From Flavobacteriaceae bacterium (GTDB taxonomy: Bacteria; Bacteroidota; Bacteroidia; Flavobacteriales; Flavobacteriaceae), in assembly GCA_947453195.1 (NCBI GenBank), contig CANGFO010000005.1:1-64000 (forward strand): a stretch of 64,000 nucleotides of DNA. The letters run 5' to 3'. Each line of letters starts with the position of its first letter. Position 1 is the first letter of the stretch. Positions 51,587 through 60,850 of the stretch are shown here, piece by piece. The translations under genes and the position numbers were made by a program. The notes under the pieces were generated by a model that saw nothing but the letters and a program-made list of their open reading frames with translations, ran no database searches and was not told the origin of the DNA.

Positions 51587-52432
51587 TTATAAGTTAAAAA
51601 TACCTCCAAAAGATATTACTCTTTGTAAGAATGTGAAATGTTGACTAGCAGTATCATTTGTTAGTGCAGTAGTTCTAATATCTGGCATATTAATGTATCC
51701 TGCTTTTAATTCTCCTTGAATAAAGTAATGCTTGAAGAATGTTAGATTTAATCCTACTTTTGCAGCAACTCCATATCCCGAAACATGAAAATCATCGTGT
51801 CTTTCTTTACCTAATACTTTAGCATTCGTTTTTGGATATAAAACTCCTGCACCAACACCTTCGGTTAAGTTTATTTGAATTTTATCTGTATTTGTTATTC
51901 CAAAATATTTAGAGAAGTCATCTACACGGGAAATTTCAGAATTAATATAATTTAAACCGTCTGTATGTTCAAAAGTTAAAAAGGTTTCGTCGGTTAAATT
52001 AACCTGACCATTATTAATTTGATTCCCTACATAACTAGAAGGGTAAGTTCCGCTAATATTTACTGTTTGCGTTTGAACCATAATGTATTTCATGTGATCA
52101 ACACCCACAGAGATATTGTAGTGATCATTAATAAAATAACCTAATCTAAAATTAGTTTGAGGTATGGTCATCATTGTTGGGTTGATATAATTGATGTGCC
52201 ATCCTACAGGATGATCTTCTGCCGAAACATTATTTATTGTAAAATCATAATCATCACCTTTAAAGTGAATGTCCGACTTTGAATAACTGTCTCTGTTTCC
52301 CCCCCAATAAATGTAAAATTTACCTTTATTATGAGCGGTGTATTTTACAGGATTAGGAGTTTCTTGGGCAGTTGTGAATTGAGTAAAAATAAATACTAAA
52401 ACTATTAATATTGATTTGAATTTTGATAACAT
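51587..52432 (-). CDS. Predicted outer membrane beta-barrel protein, function unknown
   Basis: A 281-residue protein with a signal peptide (SILIVLVFIFTQFTTAQE) and a run of amphipathic strands (GKFYIYWGGNRDSYSKSDIHFKGDDYDFTI, NFRLGYFINDHYNISVGVDHMKYIM, GLNLTFFKHYFIQGELKAGYINMPDI), ending in GGIFNL. This is the pattern of a small outer membrane barrel. I cannot assign a family or cargo. It follows kdsA by 10 bases on the same strand, so it is co-transcribed with an LPS-core gene. Confidence 0.7.
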   Translation of the reverse strand: MLSKFKSILIVLVFIFTQFTTAQETPNPVKYTAHNKGKFYIYWGGNRDSYSKSDIHFKGDDYDFTINNVSAEDHPVGWHINYINPTMMTIPQTNFRLGYFINDHYNISVGVDHMKYIMVQTQTVNISGTYPSSYVGNQINNGQVNLTDETFLTFEHTDGLNYINSEISRVDDFSKYFGITNTDKIQINLTEGVGAGVLYPKTNAKVLGKERHDDFHVSGYGVAAKVGLNLTFFKHYFIQGELKAGYINMPDIRTTALTNDTASQHFTFLQRVISFGGIFNL

Positions 52433-52442
52433 ATTTTAGATA

Positions 52443-53261
52443 TTAAAATTGATTTACTGTTTTTCTGATGGCTACTAATTTGGTCATTAAATCTTCAAAA
52501 TAATCCAAATGTAGCATGTTTGCACCATCACTTTTTGCATTTGCAGGATCAAAATGAGTTTCAATAAAAATTCCATCTACACCAACAGCAATTCCTGCTT
52601 TGGCAACGGTTTCAATCATATCGGGTCTTCCGCCGGTTACACCTACTGTTTGATTTGGTTGTTGTAACGAATGCGTCACATCTAAAACCGTTGTAGCATA
52701 CTGTTGCATGGTAGGAATTCCCCTATAATCTACAATCATATCTTGGTATCCAAACATGGTTCCTCTATCAGTTACCATTACATTTTCGTTATGGCAATCC
52801 AATACTTTTTGTACCGCATGTTTCATACTTTCCGGACTCATAAATTGTCCTTTTTTCAAGTTTACCGTTTTTCCTGTATTTGCGGCAGCAACAACAAGGT
52901 CGGTTTGACGAACTAAAAAGGCAGGTATTTGAAGAATATCTACATATTCGGCTGCCATTGCCGCATCTTCATTGGTGTGAATGTCTGTAACGGTTGGAAC
53001 CTGAAAAGTTTCAGCTATTTTTCTTAGAATTTTTAAAGCTTTTTCATCTCCAATTCCCGAGAAACTATCAATTCTTGAGCGGTTCGCTTTTTTGAATGAT
53101 CCTTTAAAAACATAAGGGATTTCTAGTTTGTCGGTAATGGTAATTAATTTATCAGCAATACGCAAGGCCATTTCTTCTCCTTCAATTGCGCAAGGTCCTG
53201 CTAAAAGGAAGAAGTTGCCACTATCGGTATGCTTGATTTTTGGGATATTAATTAAATTCAT
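52443..53261 (-). CDS. kdsA: 3-deoxy-8-phosphooctulonate (KDO 8-P) synthase
   Basis: A 272-residue enzyme that condenses PEP with D-arabinose-5-phosphate to KDO-8-phosphate for lipopolysaccharide inner core. Family motifs are FFLLAGPCAIEGEEMALRIADKL, YVFKGSFKKANRSRIDSFSGIG, VTDIHTNEDA, QIPAFLVRQTDLV, KKGQFMSPESM, VTGGRPDMI and FIETHFDPANAKSDGANML. The length and all motifs are normal. First gene of a two-gene unit with the barrel protein. Confidence 0.95.
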   Translation of the reverse strand: MNLINIPKIKHTDSGNFFLLAGPCAIEGEEMALRIADKLITITDKLEIPYVFKGSFKKANRSRIDSFSGIGDEKALKILRKIAETFQVPTVTDIHTNEDAAMAAEYVDILQIPAFLVRQTDLVVAAANTGKTVNLKKGQFMSPESMKHAVQKVLDCHNENVMVTDRGTMFGYQDMIVDYRGIPTMQQYATTVLDVTHSLQQPNQTVGVTGGRPDMIETVAKAGIAVGVDGIFIETHFDPANAKSDGANMLHLDYFEDLMTKLVAIRKTVNQF

Positions 53262-53277
53262 GTGCTTAAATTTTTTG

Positions 53278-53285
53278 CAAATATA
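53278..53285 (-). promoter_or_regulatory. -7 element of kdsA
   Basis: Minus-strand TATATTTG matches TAnnTTTG, 16 bases before the kdsA ATG. Confidence 0.4.
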
Positions 53286-53334
53286 CTAAGAAAAAACCTT
53301 CTAATGTACTATTAAAAGGTTTCGTATTAAATAA

Positions 53335-53799
53335 TTATTGTGGATTGTATTTTTTTATTTGCAATCCTTTAGGACATAAAACTTTTCCTTTTTCGTAGAT
53401 ATTTAAATACAATTGTAATTTTTTATCAGTTCCTTCAATGCTTACTTCATAAACTTCTAAAGTGCCCGCACCCATAACGCTTCTTTTTGTAGGATAAGGG
53501 CAGCAATTTTCTTTTTTTAAATAAAATATTTTTTCACCTTTCGGACCTTCCAATCCATTAAAGAAATACGCAATATTCTTTGGTGAATTCTTTTCGTTTT
53601 CAAACCCTAAGTTAATTGGATAATCTTTATCATAACCATAATTTGAGTCTTTTGCATATTCTGTAATTAGGAATTGCTCATTTTTTACTTGTGGTTTGAT
53701 TGCTGCGTTATCTATGTTTTTTAGGTTGGATTTAATTGTTCCACATGAGGTTAGTAAAGTAATTGCAAATAGCACAAGGATCGCTTTAGAACTTTTCAT
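53335..53799 (-). CDS. Putative lipoprotein, function unknown
   Basis: A 154-residue protein with a lipobox (ITLLTSCGTIKSN, Cys19). The mature part has two adjacent cysteines (KKENCCPYPTKRS) and a late cysteine (KVLCPKGLQIKKY). Similar flavobacterial lipoproteins are sometimes named 2-dehydro-3-deoxyphosphooctonate aldolase in databases, I think because they sit next to kdsA. Nothing in the sequence supports that activity. It lies upstream of kdsA on the same strand. Confidence 0.75.
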   Translation of the reverse strand: MKSSKAILVLFAITLLTSCGTIKSNLKNIDNAAIKPQVKNEQFLITEYAKDSNYGYDKDYPINLGFENEKNSPKNIAYFFNGLEGPKGEKIFYLKKENCCPYPTKRSVMGAGTLEVYEVSIEGTDKKLQLYLNIYEKGKVLCPKGLQIKKYNPQ

Positions 53800-53862
53800 A
53801 ATTGGAAGTAAATTTTATTAATTAATTATTAAAATTATAATCAAAAATCAAACCACTCTCTC

Positions 53863-53870
53863 TATTTTTG
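53863..53870 (+). promoter_or_regulatory. -7 element of the YeeE/YedE pair
   Basis: TATTTTTG matches TAnnTTTG, 16 bases before ATG 53887. No clear -33 TTTG. Confidence 0.4.
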
Positions 53871-53886
53871 TGAAAAAATAAATAAA

Positions 53887-54444
53887 ATGAATTTATTGTC
53901 TGCAACATGGCATTGGTCTGTTTCTGGTTTTCTAATTGGTATGGTCATGCTCTGTTTACTTTATTTTGGAAAATCCTTCGGAATGTCTACTAATCTTAGA
54001 AGTTTATGTTCAATTGTAGGATTAGGAAAGCGGGTTTCGTTTTTTAATTGGGATTGGAAATCACAAAGATGGAATTTAGTTGTGTTGGTAGGAGCCATGT
54101 TAGGAGGTTATTTCGCTACACATTTTTTATCGGATCCATCCAATGTTTCAATTAACCCAGTAACCATTTTAAAATTAAATAAACTAGGAATAGCTGCACC
54201 AAACGGAAAATTATTACCGGATGCTCTTTTTGGATCGGAAGTTTTTCAATCGCCTAAAAAAATATTTTTATTAGTTTTTGGAGGATTTCTTATCGGTTTT
54301 GGTTCTCGTTATGCAGGGGGATGTACTTCGGGTCATGCCATTTCGGGGTTAAGTAATTTTCAGTTGCCTTCTCTCAAGGCGGTGATAGGATTTTTTGTTG
54401 GAGGTTTAATTATGGTGAATTTTATTTTTCCATTAATTTTTTAA
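53887..54444 (+). CDS. YeeE/YedE-family sulfur transporter subunit
   Basis: A 185-residue membrane protein with about four helices. The signature GFGSRYAGGCTSGHAISGLSNFQLPSLKAVIGFFVGG contains the conserved cysteine through which YeeE-type proteins pass thiosulfate or sulfane sulfur. It is about half the length of a full YeeE. The gene 5 bases downstream supplies the other half, so the two should form one transporter. Confidence 0.88.
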   Translation: MNLLSATWHWSVSGFLIGMVMLCLLYFGKSFGMSTNLRSLCSIVGLGKRVSFFNWDWKSQRWNLVVLVGAMLGGYFATHFLSDPSNVSINPVTILKLNKLGIAAPNGKLLPDALFGSEVFQSPKKIFLLVFGGFLIGFGSRYAGGCTSGHAISGLSNFQLPSLKAVIGFFVGGLIMVNFIFPLIF

Positions 54445-54449
54445 TCAAA

Positions 54450-54863
54450 ATGAATTTAATTAAATATTTAGTAGTTGGTTTTGTATTCGGAGTAGTATTA
54501 ACTAAAACAGAAGCCGTTTCTTGGTACCGCATTTATGAGATGTTTCAGTTTGATTCATTTCATATGTATGGCATAATCATGACTGCCATTGCAACAGGTG
54601 TTATTGGAATTCAAATAATTAAACGTTATAAAATTAAAGATATCAAAGGATTGCCAATTGAGATTTTAGGTAAAGAACGCGGTACCTTTAGATACTGGAT
54701 TGGCGGATTGATTTTTGGATTGGGTTGGGCTCTTGTTGGAAGCTGTCCGGGTCCTATTTATATTTTAATTGGCTCTGGATTTATTACTGTTGGTTTTGTG
54801 TTGTTTGGAGCCTTATTCGGAACTTTTATTTACGGTTATTTCAAAGATAAATTGCCTCACTAA
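54450..54863 (+). CDS. YeeE/YedE-family second half (DUF6691-type)
   Basis: A 137-residue membrane protein with about four helices. The conserved motif FGLGWALVGSCPGPIYILIGSG carries the second sulfur-relay cysteine. It starts 5 bases after its partner, so translation is coupled. Two-gene versions of this transporter are common in Bacteroidota, often close to rhodaneses. The cargo (thiosulfate or sulfide) is inferred. Confidence 0.88.
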   Translation: MNLIKYLVVGFVFGVVLTKTEAVSWYRIYEMFQFDSFHMYGIIMTAIATGVIGIQIIKRYKIKDIKGLPIEILGKERGTFRYWIGGLIFGLGWALVGSCPGPIYILIGSGFITVGFVLFGALFGTFIYGYFKDKLPH

Positions 54864-54910
54864 TTGTTGATTAAGTGACATTTGTTACACAACGTTTATA
54901 GCCGTTATAC

Positions 54911-54935
54911 TATATTTGAATATAAAATTCAAATA
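54911..54935. promoter_or_regulatory. Promoter with overlapping inverted repeat before the HMA gene
   Basis: TATATTTG (54911-54918) matches the -7 element. TATTTGAAT-ATAAA-ATTCAAATA (54913-54935, perfect 9-bp arms) overlaps it and ends 2 bases before the ATG. A repressor bound here would block both transcription and, if folded in RNA, translation. Confidence 0.5.
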
Positions 54936-54937
54936 CC

Positions 54938-55204
54938 ATGACAACTACACTTATTATACAAAATTTAAAATGTAATGGTTGCGCTACAACTATTACAAAC
55001 AAATTAACTGATTTAGAAAATGTTTCTGATGTAAAAGTAAATGTCGAAGAGGATTCGGTAACTTTTAATTATTTGAATGAAGAATCGTTACTTCATGTAA
55101 AAGAAACATTAAAATCTAATGGCTATCCCGAAGCTGGTGAAAACAATCCTTTAGGAACTAAAGCAAAGTCCTATGTAAGCTGCGCGATTGGAAAAATGAG
55201 TTAA
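54938..55204 (+). CDS. Heavy-metal-associated (HMA) domain protein
   Basis: An 88-residue protein with one ferredoxin-like HMA fold. The metal-binding loop is KCNGCATTI, a CxxC with asparagine-glycine between the cysteines. The remainder (LENVSDVKVNVEEDSVTFNYLNEESLLHVKETLKSNGYPEAG) fits the fold, and a C-terminal extension carries another cysteine (YVSCAIGKMS). It may be a copper chaperone. No copper ATPase is near. It lies 74 bases behind the YeeE/YedE pair but has its own promoter. Confidence 0.85.
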   Translation: MTTTLIIQNLKCNGCATTITNKLTDLENVSDVKVNVEEDSVTFNYLNEESLLHVKETLKSNGYPEAGENNPLGTKAKSYVSCAIGKMS

Positions 55205-55205
55205 T

Positions 55206-55481
55206 TTATTCAATAACTGCGCTTAATCCCAATTCTAATAATCGAGTACATTGGGGTTTTAGCACTTCAAATGATCCTGTTTTAACTCCACATTTACCGG
55301 TGTAATGAACAATAATAGCGCATTGTTCAGCTTGCTCTGAGGTGTGTTTGCAAACTCGAATTAGGCAATTAATTACATGGTCAAAAGTATTGACGTCATC
55401 GTTGTAAAGTACAATTTCATGATTGTTTTCTAATTGTTCCTCAACTAATACGTCTTCCTGTACTTTTTCAATGGTACTCAT
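55206..55481 (-). CDS. clpS: ClpS, ATP-dependent Clp protease adaptor
   Basis: A 91-residue ClpS. NHEIVLYNDDVNTFDHVINCLIRVCKHTSEQAEQCAIIVHYTGKCGVKTGSFEVLKPQCTRLLELGLSAVIE contains the N-end-rule binding pocket (NDDVNTFDHV) and the H-Y-T-G-K loop. It delivers N-degron substrates to ClpA/ClpC. Its stop lies two bases from the stop of the HMA gene (tail to tail). prmA ends 22 bases upstream. Confidence 0.93.
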   Translation of the reverse strand: MSTIEKVQEDVLVEEQLENNHEIVLYNDDVNTFDHVINCLIRVCKHTSEQAEQCAIIVHYTGKCGVKTGSFEVLKPQCTRLLELGLSAVIE

Positions 55482-55502
55482 AAACTAATAAAAAGTAAAT
55501 TT

Positions 55503-56336
55503 CTAATTTATATATTTTAAAGAAACCCAATTGTTTCGTTCAAATTTCTTAACATAAGTCAGTCCTTTTTCGGTGCAGGAGGCATCAATAAACGGAATAT
55601 CTTCATTGTAAAAACCACTTAATAATAGGATTCCTCCTTTATTCAAGCAATCAATATACGCTTGCATGTCGTTTAGTAATATATTTCGATTGATATTGGC
55701 AATGATTAAATCATAATTTTTACCTTCAAGCAAACTGGCTTCACCTTCATATACGGTGATTTCGTGGCAATTATTTCGTTGTGCATTTTCAATTGAATTT
55801 AGATAGCACCAATTGTCAATATCAATTGCATCAATAGGTTTGGCCCCCTTCATTTCAGCAAGAATGGCTAGAATTGCAGTTCCGCATCCCATATCAAGCG
55901 TTTTCAATCCGGTAACATCGGTTTCAAGTAAATGCTGAATCATCATGTGCGTGGTTTCGTGATGACCCGTACCGAAACTCATTTTCGGTTCGATTACAAT
56001 ATCAAATTCAGCTGTTGTTTTAGGATGAAAAGGAGCACGAACATGGCATTTTCCATCTACATCAATCGGTTCAAAATTCTTTTCCCATTCTTCATTCCAA
56101 TTGACTTGATCTATTTCTTCAATTTTGTAGGAAACAGTAAATTCAGGAGAGGATAAAATAAAGATATCATCTAAAACATCTGCTGTGCAAAGTTCTTTTT
56201 GTATATAGGCCACAATACCCGTTTCAGTTTCAATAAAACTTTCAAAAGGTTTTTCACCTAATTCGGCAATTAATATTTCAGAACCTAACTCTTTCGGTTC
56301 AATTGTAAAATGATATCCTAAATAGATGTTTGACAT
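55503..56336 (-). CDS. prmA: Ribosomal protein L11 methyltransferase
   Basis: A 277-residue class I SAM-dependent methyltransferase. LKTLDMGCGTAILAILAEMKGA is the SAM site, KMSFGTGHHETTHMMIQHL the PrmA-specific loop, and IIANINRNILLNDM the catalytic NxxxN motif. The N-terminal domain would recognise L11. It is followed by clpS, a pairing I believe is frequent in Bacteroidota, and preceded by the small secreted protein gene. Confidence 0.95.
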   Translation of the reverse strand: MSNIYLGYHFTIEPKELGSEILIAELGEKPFESFIETETGIVAYIQKELCTADVLDDIFILSSPEFTVSYKIEEIDQVNWNEEWEKNFEPIDVDGKCHVRAPFHPKTTAEFDIVIEPKMSFGTGHHETTHMMIQHLLETDVTGLKTLDMGCGTAILAILAEMKGAKPIDAIDIDNWCYLNSIENAQRNNCHEITVYEGEASLLEGKNYDLIIANINRNILLNDMQAYIDCLNKGGILLLSGFYNEDIPFIDASCTEKGLTYVKKFERNNWVSLKYIN

Positions 56337-56355
56337 GAAGTTATTTTTTTTAAGC

Positions 56356-56751
56356 TTATTTATTGTTTTTTAAGTCATTGCAAAGCAATACGATTCGATG
56401 AAAGATGTCGTGAAGATCTTCAAAAGCACGCATAATTTCGACATTTGGAGCTTTGTTTTTCACTAAGTCATTTACCAATTTAGTTTGTTTTTTTAGAATA
56501 ACTAGGTTGCTCTCCACTTTTGGATTTCTAAATTCCTGAGGTAGGGTAGCCACATTTAATGCTTCAGCTTTTGAATTTAATTCCTGTGAAAATTCTTTTA
56601 TTGGTCCAAAGTTTCCATCTTCTGAAGGATGAAATGTTTTTGATAAAAGCTCGTGGTATTCCGAAAAAGGTTTCCATTTTTCAACTAGTGATTGCGCTGA
56701 AAGTGTTTGCATTCCAATGCAGATAAAAGCTAAGAGAAAAAGTTTTTTCAT
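56356..56751 (-). CDS. Small secreted helical protein, function unknown
   Basis: A 131-residue protein with a signal peptide (LFLLAFICIGMQTLSAQS) and a mature part of about 110 residues that looks all-helical (VEKWKPFSEYHELLSKTFHPSEDGNF..., SNLVILKKQTKLVNDLVKNK, MRAFEDLHDIFHRIVLLC). The paired histidines in HDIFHRI and HELL suggest a metal-binding or cytochrome b562-like bundle, but I cannot confirm it. It ends 19 bases before the prmA start. Confidence 0.7.
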   Translation of the reverse strand: MKKLFLLAFICIGMQTLSAQSLVEKWKPFSEYHELLSKTFHPSEDGNFGPIKEFSQELNSKAEALNVATLPQEFRNPKVESNLVILKKQTKLVNDLVKNKAPNVEIMRAFEDLHDIFHRIVLLCNDLKNNK

Positions 56752-56822
56752 AATGACTTAATTTATACGCAATAGTACTACTATTCTGATTAAAATTATA
56801 ATAGAAAAATTGAATTTAACAT

Positions 56823-57593
56823 TTAGGTAAAGTAATATCTTCTGATAGAAATCATCACCAAAATTAAGATGTTATAGCCAATAAAAAACGGAACAATAAC
56901 TTCTATCCAGCCAATTGTTAGCATAAATCCAATTAGAAATAATTGAAAGCCTAAGCCAAACAAAGATACAAATGTCATAAACCAATTTGAAAAAATAGAG
57001 GCTTTATAAGCATCGGGATCTAAAGCATGAATTATTTTATCAAACACACCATAAACAAGGGTATAAATGAAAAACAAAATAGTAACCGATTTTTGACTTT
57101 CACCGGCTAAAGCTTTTGGGGTTTTATATTCAAATATTTTACTCGTTGTATCTCCTCCAGCGGTTTTATTTCTTAAAATTACATAGTAATAATTGTATAA
57201 AGTCCCTTGCAATTGAATACTAATGAATCCTAATAAGGTTAGCCAAATTGTTGTTTTTGAAACGAAACAAATTGCCATAAAGAGTAGAAAGTTGATTATT
57301 ATATCAAAAACACTATCAAGATATCTTCCAAAGTAGGAAGGAGTGTTTTTTAAACGAGCTAATTCACCATCTGCAGCATCAATTCCCGATTTTAAAAGGA
57401 TAAAAATAAAGGCTAAAATAAAATGATTGGTAAGTAAAAAATAAATAGCTGTTAGCCCTGATATGCCGAAAAGTATCGTTACGTGAATAGGGGTGAAACG
57501 TGTGTTTTTTAAATTATTTGCAAGAAATCTTCCAAAGGGTCTTCCATAATCAGATAAGTCAATAAATTTATTTTCGGCTGCAAGTTTAGACAT
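56823..57593 (-). CDS. CDP-alcohol phosphatidyltransferase family membrane protein
   Basis: A 256-residue membrane enzyme with about six helices. The active-site motif is DAADGELARLKNTPSYFGRYLDSVFD, fitting DGxxARxxxxxSxxGxxLDxxxD with phenylalanine-glycine in place of serine-x. It transfers a phosphate-linked alcohol from a CDP-lipid to an acceptor in phospholipid or related synthesis. Which lipid is made cannot be told. Single gene with the heme A synthase gene upstream on the same strand. Confidence 0.85.
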   Translation of the reverse strand: MSKLAAENKFIDLSDYGRPFGRFLANNLKNTRFTPIHVTILFGISGLTAIYFLLTNHFILAFIFILLKSGIDAADGELARLKNTPSYFGRYLDSVFDIIINFLLFMAICFVSKTTIWLTLLGFISIQLQGTLYNYYYVILRNKTAGGDTTSKIFEYKTPKALAGESQKSVTILFFIYTLVYGVFDKIIHALDPDAYKASIFSNWFMTFVSLFGLGFQLFLIGFMLTIGWIEVIVPFFIGYNILILVMISIRRYYFT

Positions 57594-57656
57594 TTAATTA
57601 AAGTAAGACGGAATGTGACAATATAGTCGGGTATTTTGTTTTATAAAGTTTATCAA

Positions 57657-58676
57657 TTATTTAGATAATTGATGTAAAGTATAGGTCATTGCTGCTAGTA
57701 AAAGAAAAGCCATAGCTTGATGTGTTACACCTAGCCATAAAGGCACACTTAATAATAAAGTTAGTACTCCAAGTGTAAATTGTAAAAACACGATAAATAC
57801 TAAGGCATTTAATCCGTTTTTTTGAGTATTTGTAAGTGAATATTTTTTGCTTTTGAAGAATAAAAATAATATCAAACTTACCACAATATAGGCAAGAGTT
57901 CTGTGCACAAATTGCACGCCACTTTTACCCTCTGTAAATCGTTCCAGCCAAGTGTTTTTTTCAATTGAAATACTTTCATGAAAGAATTGTCCGTCGCTCA
58001 TTAAAGGCCAATGGTTATGGACAAACCCAGCATCCAATCCGGCAACGAAACCACCGTAAATAATTTGTAGTATTAAGAAAACTAGTGTTATTCGAGCTAA
58101 TTTCTTTAACGGAAGTATTACTTCATTTTGGGTTGGATATACTAAATCTAGTGCTACCCATAATGTATAGGCAAACGTAATAAAAGCAAAGGTTAGGTGT
58201 AAAGAAAGACGAAAATGACTCACGTCAGGGTTGTTTACTAATCCGCTTTTTACCATAAACCAACCTAAGAAGCCTTGGAATGCTCCCATTGCTAATAAGA
58301 TTCCGCATTTTTTTAGAGTTTCTCGATCTATTCTTTTCTTAATTAAGAAATATACAAATGGTATGATGAATACAAATCCAAGAATTCTTCCGATAAATCG
58401 GTGAAACCACTCCCAGAAATAAATGAATTTATAATCGGCAAGTTGAAAATTGTTGTGAACGTTAATTAATTTATATTCAGGAAATTGTTTGTAGGCATCA
58501 AATGCTTGTTGCCACGCAGCTTCTGTTAGTGGTGGAAAGGTATCCGTAACTAAATGCCAATCGGTCATTGAAAGGCCCGAATTAGTTAACCTTGTAATCC
58601 CTCCAACAACCACCATAACAAATACAAGGAAACAGCCAAGTAGTAACCAAATTATTACAGATTTATTTTCTTTCAT
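57657..58676 (-). CDS. ctaA: Heme A synthase (COX15/CtaA)
   Basis: A 339-residue protein with about eight membrane helices. VVVGGITRLTNSGLSMTDWHLVTDTFPPLTEAAW is the family opening, EWFHRFIGRILGFVFIIPFVYF carries the first conserved histidine, MVKSGLVNNPDVSHFRLSLHL the second, and FVHRTLAYIVVSL and GVTHQAMAFLLLAAMT the others. It oxidises heme O to heme A for cytochrome aa3-type oxidase. Its presence implies aerobic respiration. No ctaB is in the window. Confidence 0.93.
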   Translation of the reverse strand: MKENKSVIIWLLLGCFLVFVMVVVGGITRLTNSGLSMTDWHLVTDTFPPLTEAAWQQAFDAYKQFPEYKLINVHNNFQLADYKFIYFWEWFHRFIGRILGFVFIIPFVYFLIKKRIDRETLKKCGILLAMGAFQGFLGWFMVKSGLVNNPDVSHFRLSLHLTFAFITFAYTLWVALDLVYPTQNEVILPLKKLARITLVFLILQIIYGGFVAGLDAGFVHNHWPLMSDGQFFHESISIEKNTWLERFTEGKSGVQFVHRTLAYIVVSLILFLFFKSKKYSLTNTQKNGLNALVFIVFLQFTLGVLTLLLSVPLWLGVTHQAMAFLLLAAMTYTLHQLSK

Positions 58677-58748
58677 TGTGTATGATTTTTTTACAAAATT
58701 ATTTTATTACCTATGAAAATAAGATTCAACGTTCGTTAATGTTTTCTT

Positions 58749-60170
58749 TTAGTTCTCCACTTTTTGTAATCCTAATTTTTCAGCTCTATTTAATACAAAC
58801 TCATAGGCCGCTTCGTACTCATTCGGAATTTTTCCATCTAAAATAGCTTCCTTAACCGCTTCTTTTAGCATGCCTATCTCTCGTGATGGTTTTAAATTGA
58901 AAAGATGCATGATTTCTTCACCAGAAATTGGTGGTTGAAATTGCCTTACATGATCTTTTTCTTCAACTTCAATTATTTTCTTGCGAACAATATCAAAGTT
59001 ATTGTGGTACTTTTTAAATTTTGTTGGATTTTTGGTAGTAATGTCAGCTTCACAAAGTGTCATTAAATCATCTACATCATCACCGGCATCAAATACTAAT
59101 CGTCTAACCGCCGAATCAGTAACTGTGTCTTGAGCTAGAACAATAGGTCTAGAACTCATAATGACCATTTTCTGTACAAATTTTAATTTGTTGTTAAGTG
59201 GCATGTGCAATCGTTCAAAGATTTTTTTGACCATTTTACCACCTAAAAATTCATGCCCATGAAAGGTCCAACCTTGTTTTTTATTGAATTTTTTTGTGGG
59301 TGCTTTTCCAATATCATGAAGCAAAGCCGCCCACCGCAACCATACATCTTCGGTATTCGGACAAATATTGTCTACGACTTCTAAAGTGTGATAAAAATTG
59401 TTTTTATGGGTGTGTCCTTCAACTTCTTCTACATTATTTAAGGCAGTTAATTCAGGTAAAATTAAATCTAACAATCCCGTTTTGTACAAATGTAAAAAAC
59501 CAATTGAAGGTTTATCGGTTGACAATATTTTATTTAATTCATCAACAATTCGTTCACCAGAAATAATATTCAAACGCTCTTTATTTCGTTCAATTGCTAT
59601 TAATGATTCTTGCTCAATATCAAAATTTAATTGGGTTGCAAATCGAATTGCGCGCATCATTCGCAAGGGATCATCAGAATAGGTAATATCAGGGTTTAAA
59701 GGAGTTTTAATGCATTTGTTTTGCAAATCCTCTAATCCATTAAATGGATCGATTAATTCACCATAAGTATCTTTGTTCAGAGATATTGCTAAAGCATTTA
59801 TCGTGAAATCTCTTCGGTTTTGGTCGTCTTCTAGGGTTCCGTTTTCTACAATTGGATTCCGACTTTCTTGTAAGTAACTTTCTTTTCGTGCGCCTACAAA
59901 TTCTATGTCGATATCTTTGTAACGCAACATGGCTGTTCCGTAATTTTTAAAAACTTGAACTTTAGGTTTATTTGGAATTAATTCCGAAACTTTTAATGCC
60001 AATTCAATTCCAGATCCAAGCGCTACTACATCTATGTCTTTTTTGAAATCCCGTTCTAAAAGATAATCACGCACAAATCCTCCAATTACATAACTCTCTA
60101 AGTTAAGTTCTTGGCTTGCTTGTGCTATTATTTTAAAAATAGGATTATTTAGCGCTTTGGTGTAATTCAT
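58749..60170 (-). CDS. tRNA nucleotidyltransferase (CCA-adding type) with HD domain
   Basis: A 473-residue protein. The catalytic head has [20 protein letters not shown] (GGxVRD and DxD) and [22 protein letters not shown] (RRDFTxNA). The tRNA-binding neck and body follow. An HD phosphohydrolase domain follows ([18 protein letters not shown]). It would build or repair the 3' CCA of tRNAs. The tmRNA gene in this window does not encode CCA, consistent with need for such an enzyme. The Sua5/YrdC gene starts just upstream with one base between them. Confidence 0.93.
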   Translation of the reverse strand: MNYTKALNNPIFKIIAQASQELNLESYVIGGFVRDYLLERDFKKDIDVVALGSGIELALKVSELIPNKPKVQVFKNYGTAMLRYKDIDIEFVGARKESYLQESRNPIVENGTLEDDQNRRDFTINALAISLNKDTYGELIDPFNGLEDLQNKCIKTPLNPDITYSDDPLRMMRAIRFATQLNFDIEQESLIAIERNKERLNIISGERIVDELNKILSTDKPSIGFLHLYKTGLLDLILPELTALNNVEEVEGHTHKNNFYHTLEVVDNICPNTEDVWLRWAALLHDIGKAPTKKFNKKQGWTFHGHEFLGGKMVKKIFERLHMPLNNKLKFVQKMVIMSSRPIVLAQDTVTDSAVRRLVFDAGDDVDDLMTLCEADITTKNPTKFKKYHNNFDIVRKKIIEVEEKDHVRQFQPPISGEEIMHLFNLKPSREIGMLKEAVKEAILDGKIPNEYEAAYEFVLNRAEKLGLQKVEN

Positions 60171-60171
60171 T

Positions 60172-60738
60172 TTATTTTCTAATAACCTTCACTTGATTGT
60201 CTAATGAAAGTTTAATAATAGTAGATGGATTTTTGCATACTTTATCTCGCTGCAAATTTACTACATAGTCTACACCTTTTATAATTTCAGGACTAATTTC
60301 TTTAAAAGTTTTTGGAGCTGCCATTCCAGAGATATTAGCCGATGTAGAAACTATTGGTTTTTTCATTCGCTCTAATAATTTAAAACAAAAAGGTTCCTTA
60401 ATTATACGAACTCCAAGTGTTTTATCGGCAGCAATTAAATTCTCGGCAATATTTCTCGGATTATCTAATATCAAAGTAGTTGGTTTTTCAGATAATTCCC
60501 ATAAATCCCATGCCAAATCTGGAATAGCCGAAAATACATTGTACATCATTTTATCGCCATTCATTAGCACAATCATACTTTTAGAATCTTCTCGCTGCTT
60601 TAACGCATATATTTTCGCAATCGCTTCAGGATTAGTGGCATCACAGCCAATCCCCCACACTGTGTCGGTTGGGTAAAGAATAATTCCGCCATTTTTTATT
60701 ACTTCAAAGGCATTGTGTACTTCGGTATTGATGTCCAT
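60172..60738 (-). CDS. L-threonylcarbamoyladenylate synthase (Sua5/YciO/YrdC family)
   Basis: A 188-residue YrdC-fold protein. [43 protein letters not shown] holds the ATP and threonine pocket, and [11 protein letters not shown] is the second family block. It lacks the C-terminal Sua5 domain. It makes threonylcarbamoyl-AMP for t6A37 in tRNA. It sits one base from the CCA-adding gene, so two tRNA-maturation genes form one operon. YciO-type paralogues cannot be excluded. Confidence 0.9.
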   Translation of the reverse strand: MDINTEVHNAFEVIKNGGIILYPTDTVWGIGCDATNPEAIAKIYALKQREDSKSMIVLMNGDKMMYNVFSAIPDLAWDLWELSEKPTTLILDNPRNIAENLIAADKTLGVRIIKEPFCFKLLERMKKPIVSTSANISGMAAPKTFKEISPEIIKGVDYVVNLQRDKVCKNPSTIIKLSLDNQVKVIRK

Positions 60739-60823
60739 GATGATTTATTTATAAGGTGCAAAGATATTTTTTTTTAGTGATAAATACCTTTTATAAACAA
60801 ATTCAATCAAGTAAAGAATTTGT

Positions 60824-60831
60824 TATATTTG
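60824..60831 (+). promoter_or_regulatory. -7 element of the polysaccharide cluster
   Basis: TATATTTG matches TAnnTTTG, 19 bases before ATG 60851. No TTTG at the -33 distance. Confidence 0.38.
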
Positions 60832-60850
60832 CCAATAAAGTTATGCATTT

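Noticed and set aside
53335-53799. 2-dehydro-3-deoxyphosphooctonate aldolase
   Set aside because: The gene encodes a small lipoprotein with no aldolase motif; the name would be carried over from the neighbouring kdsA.
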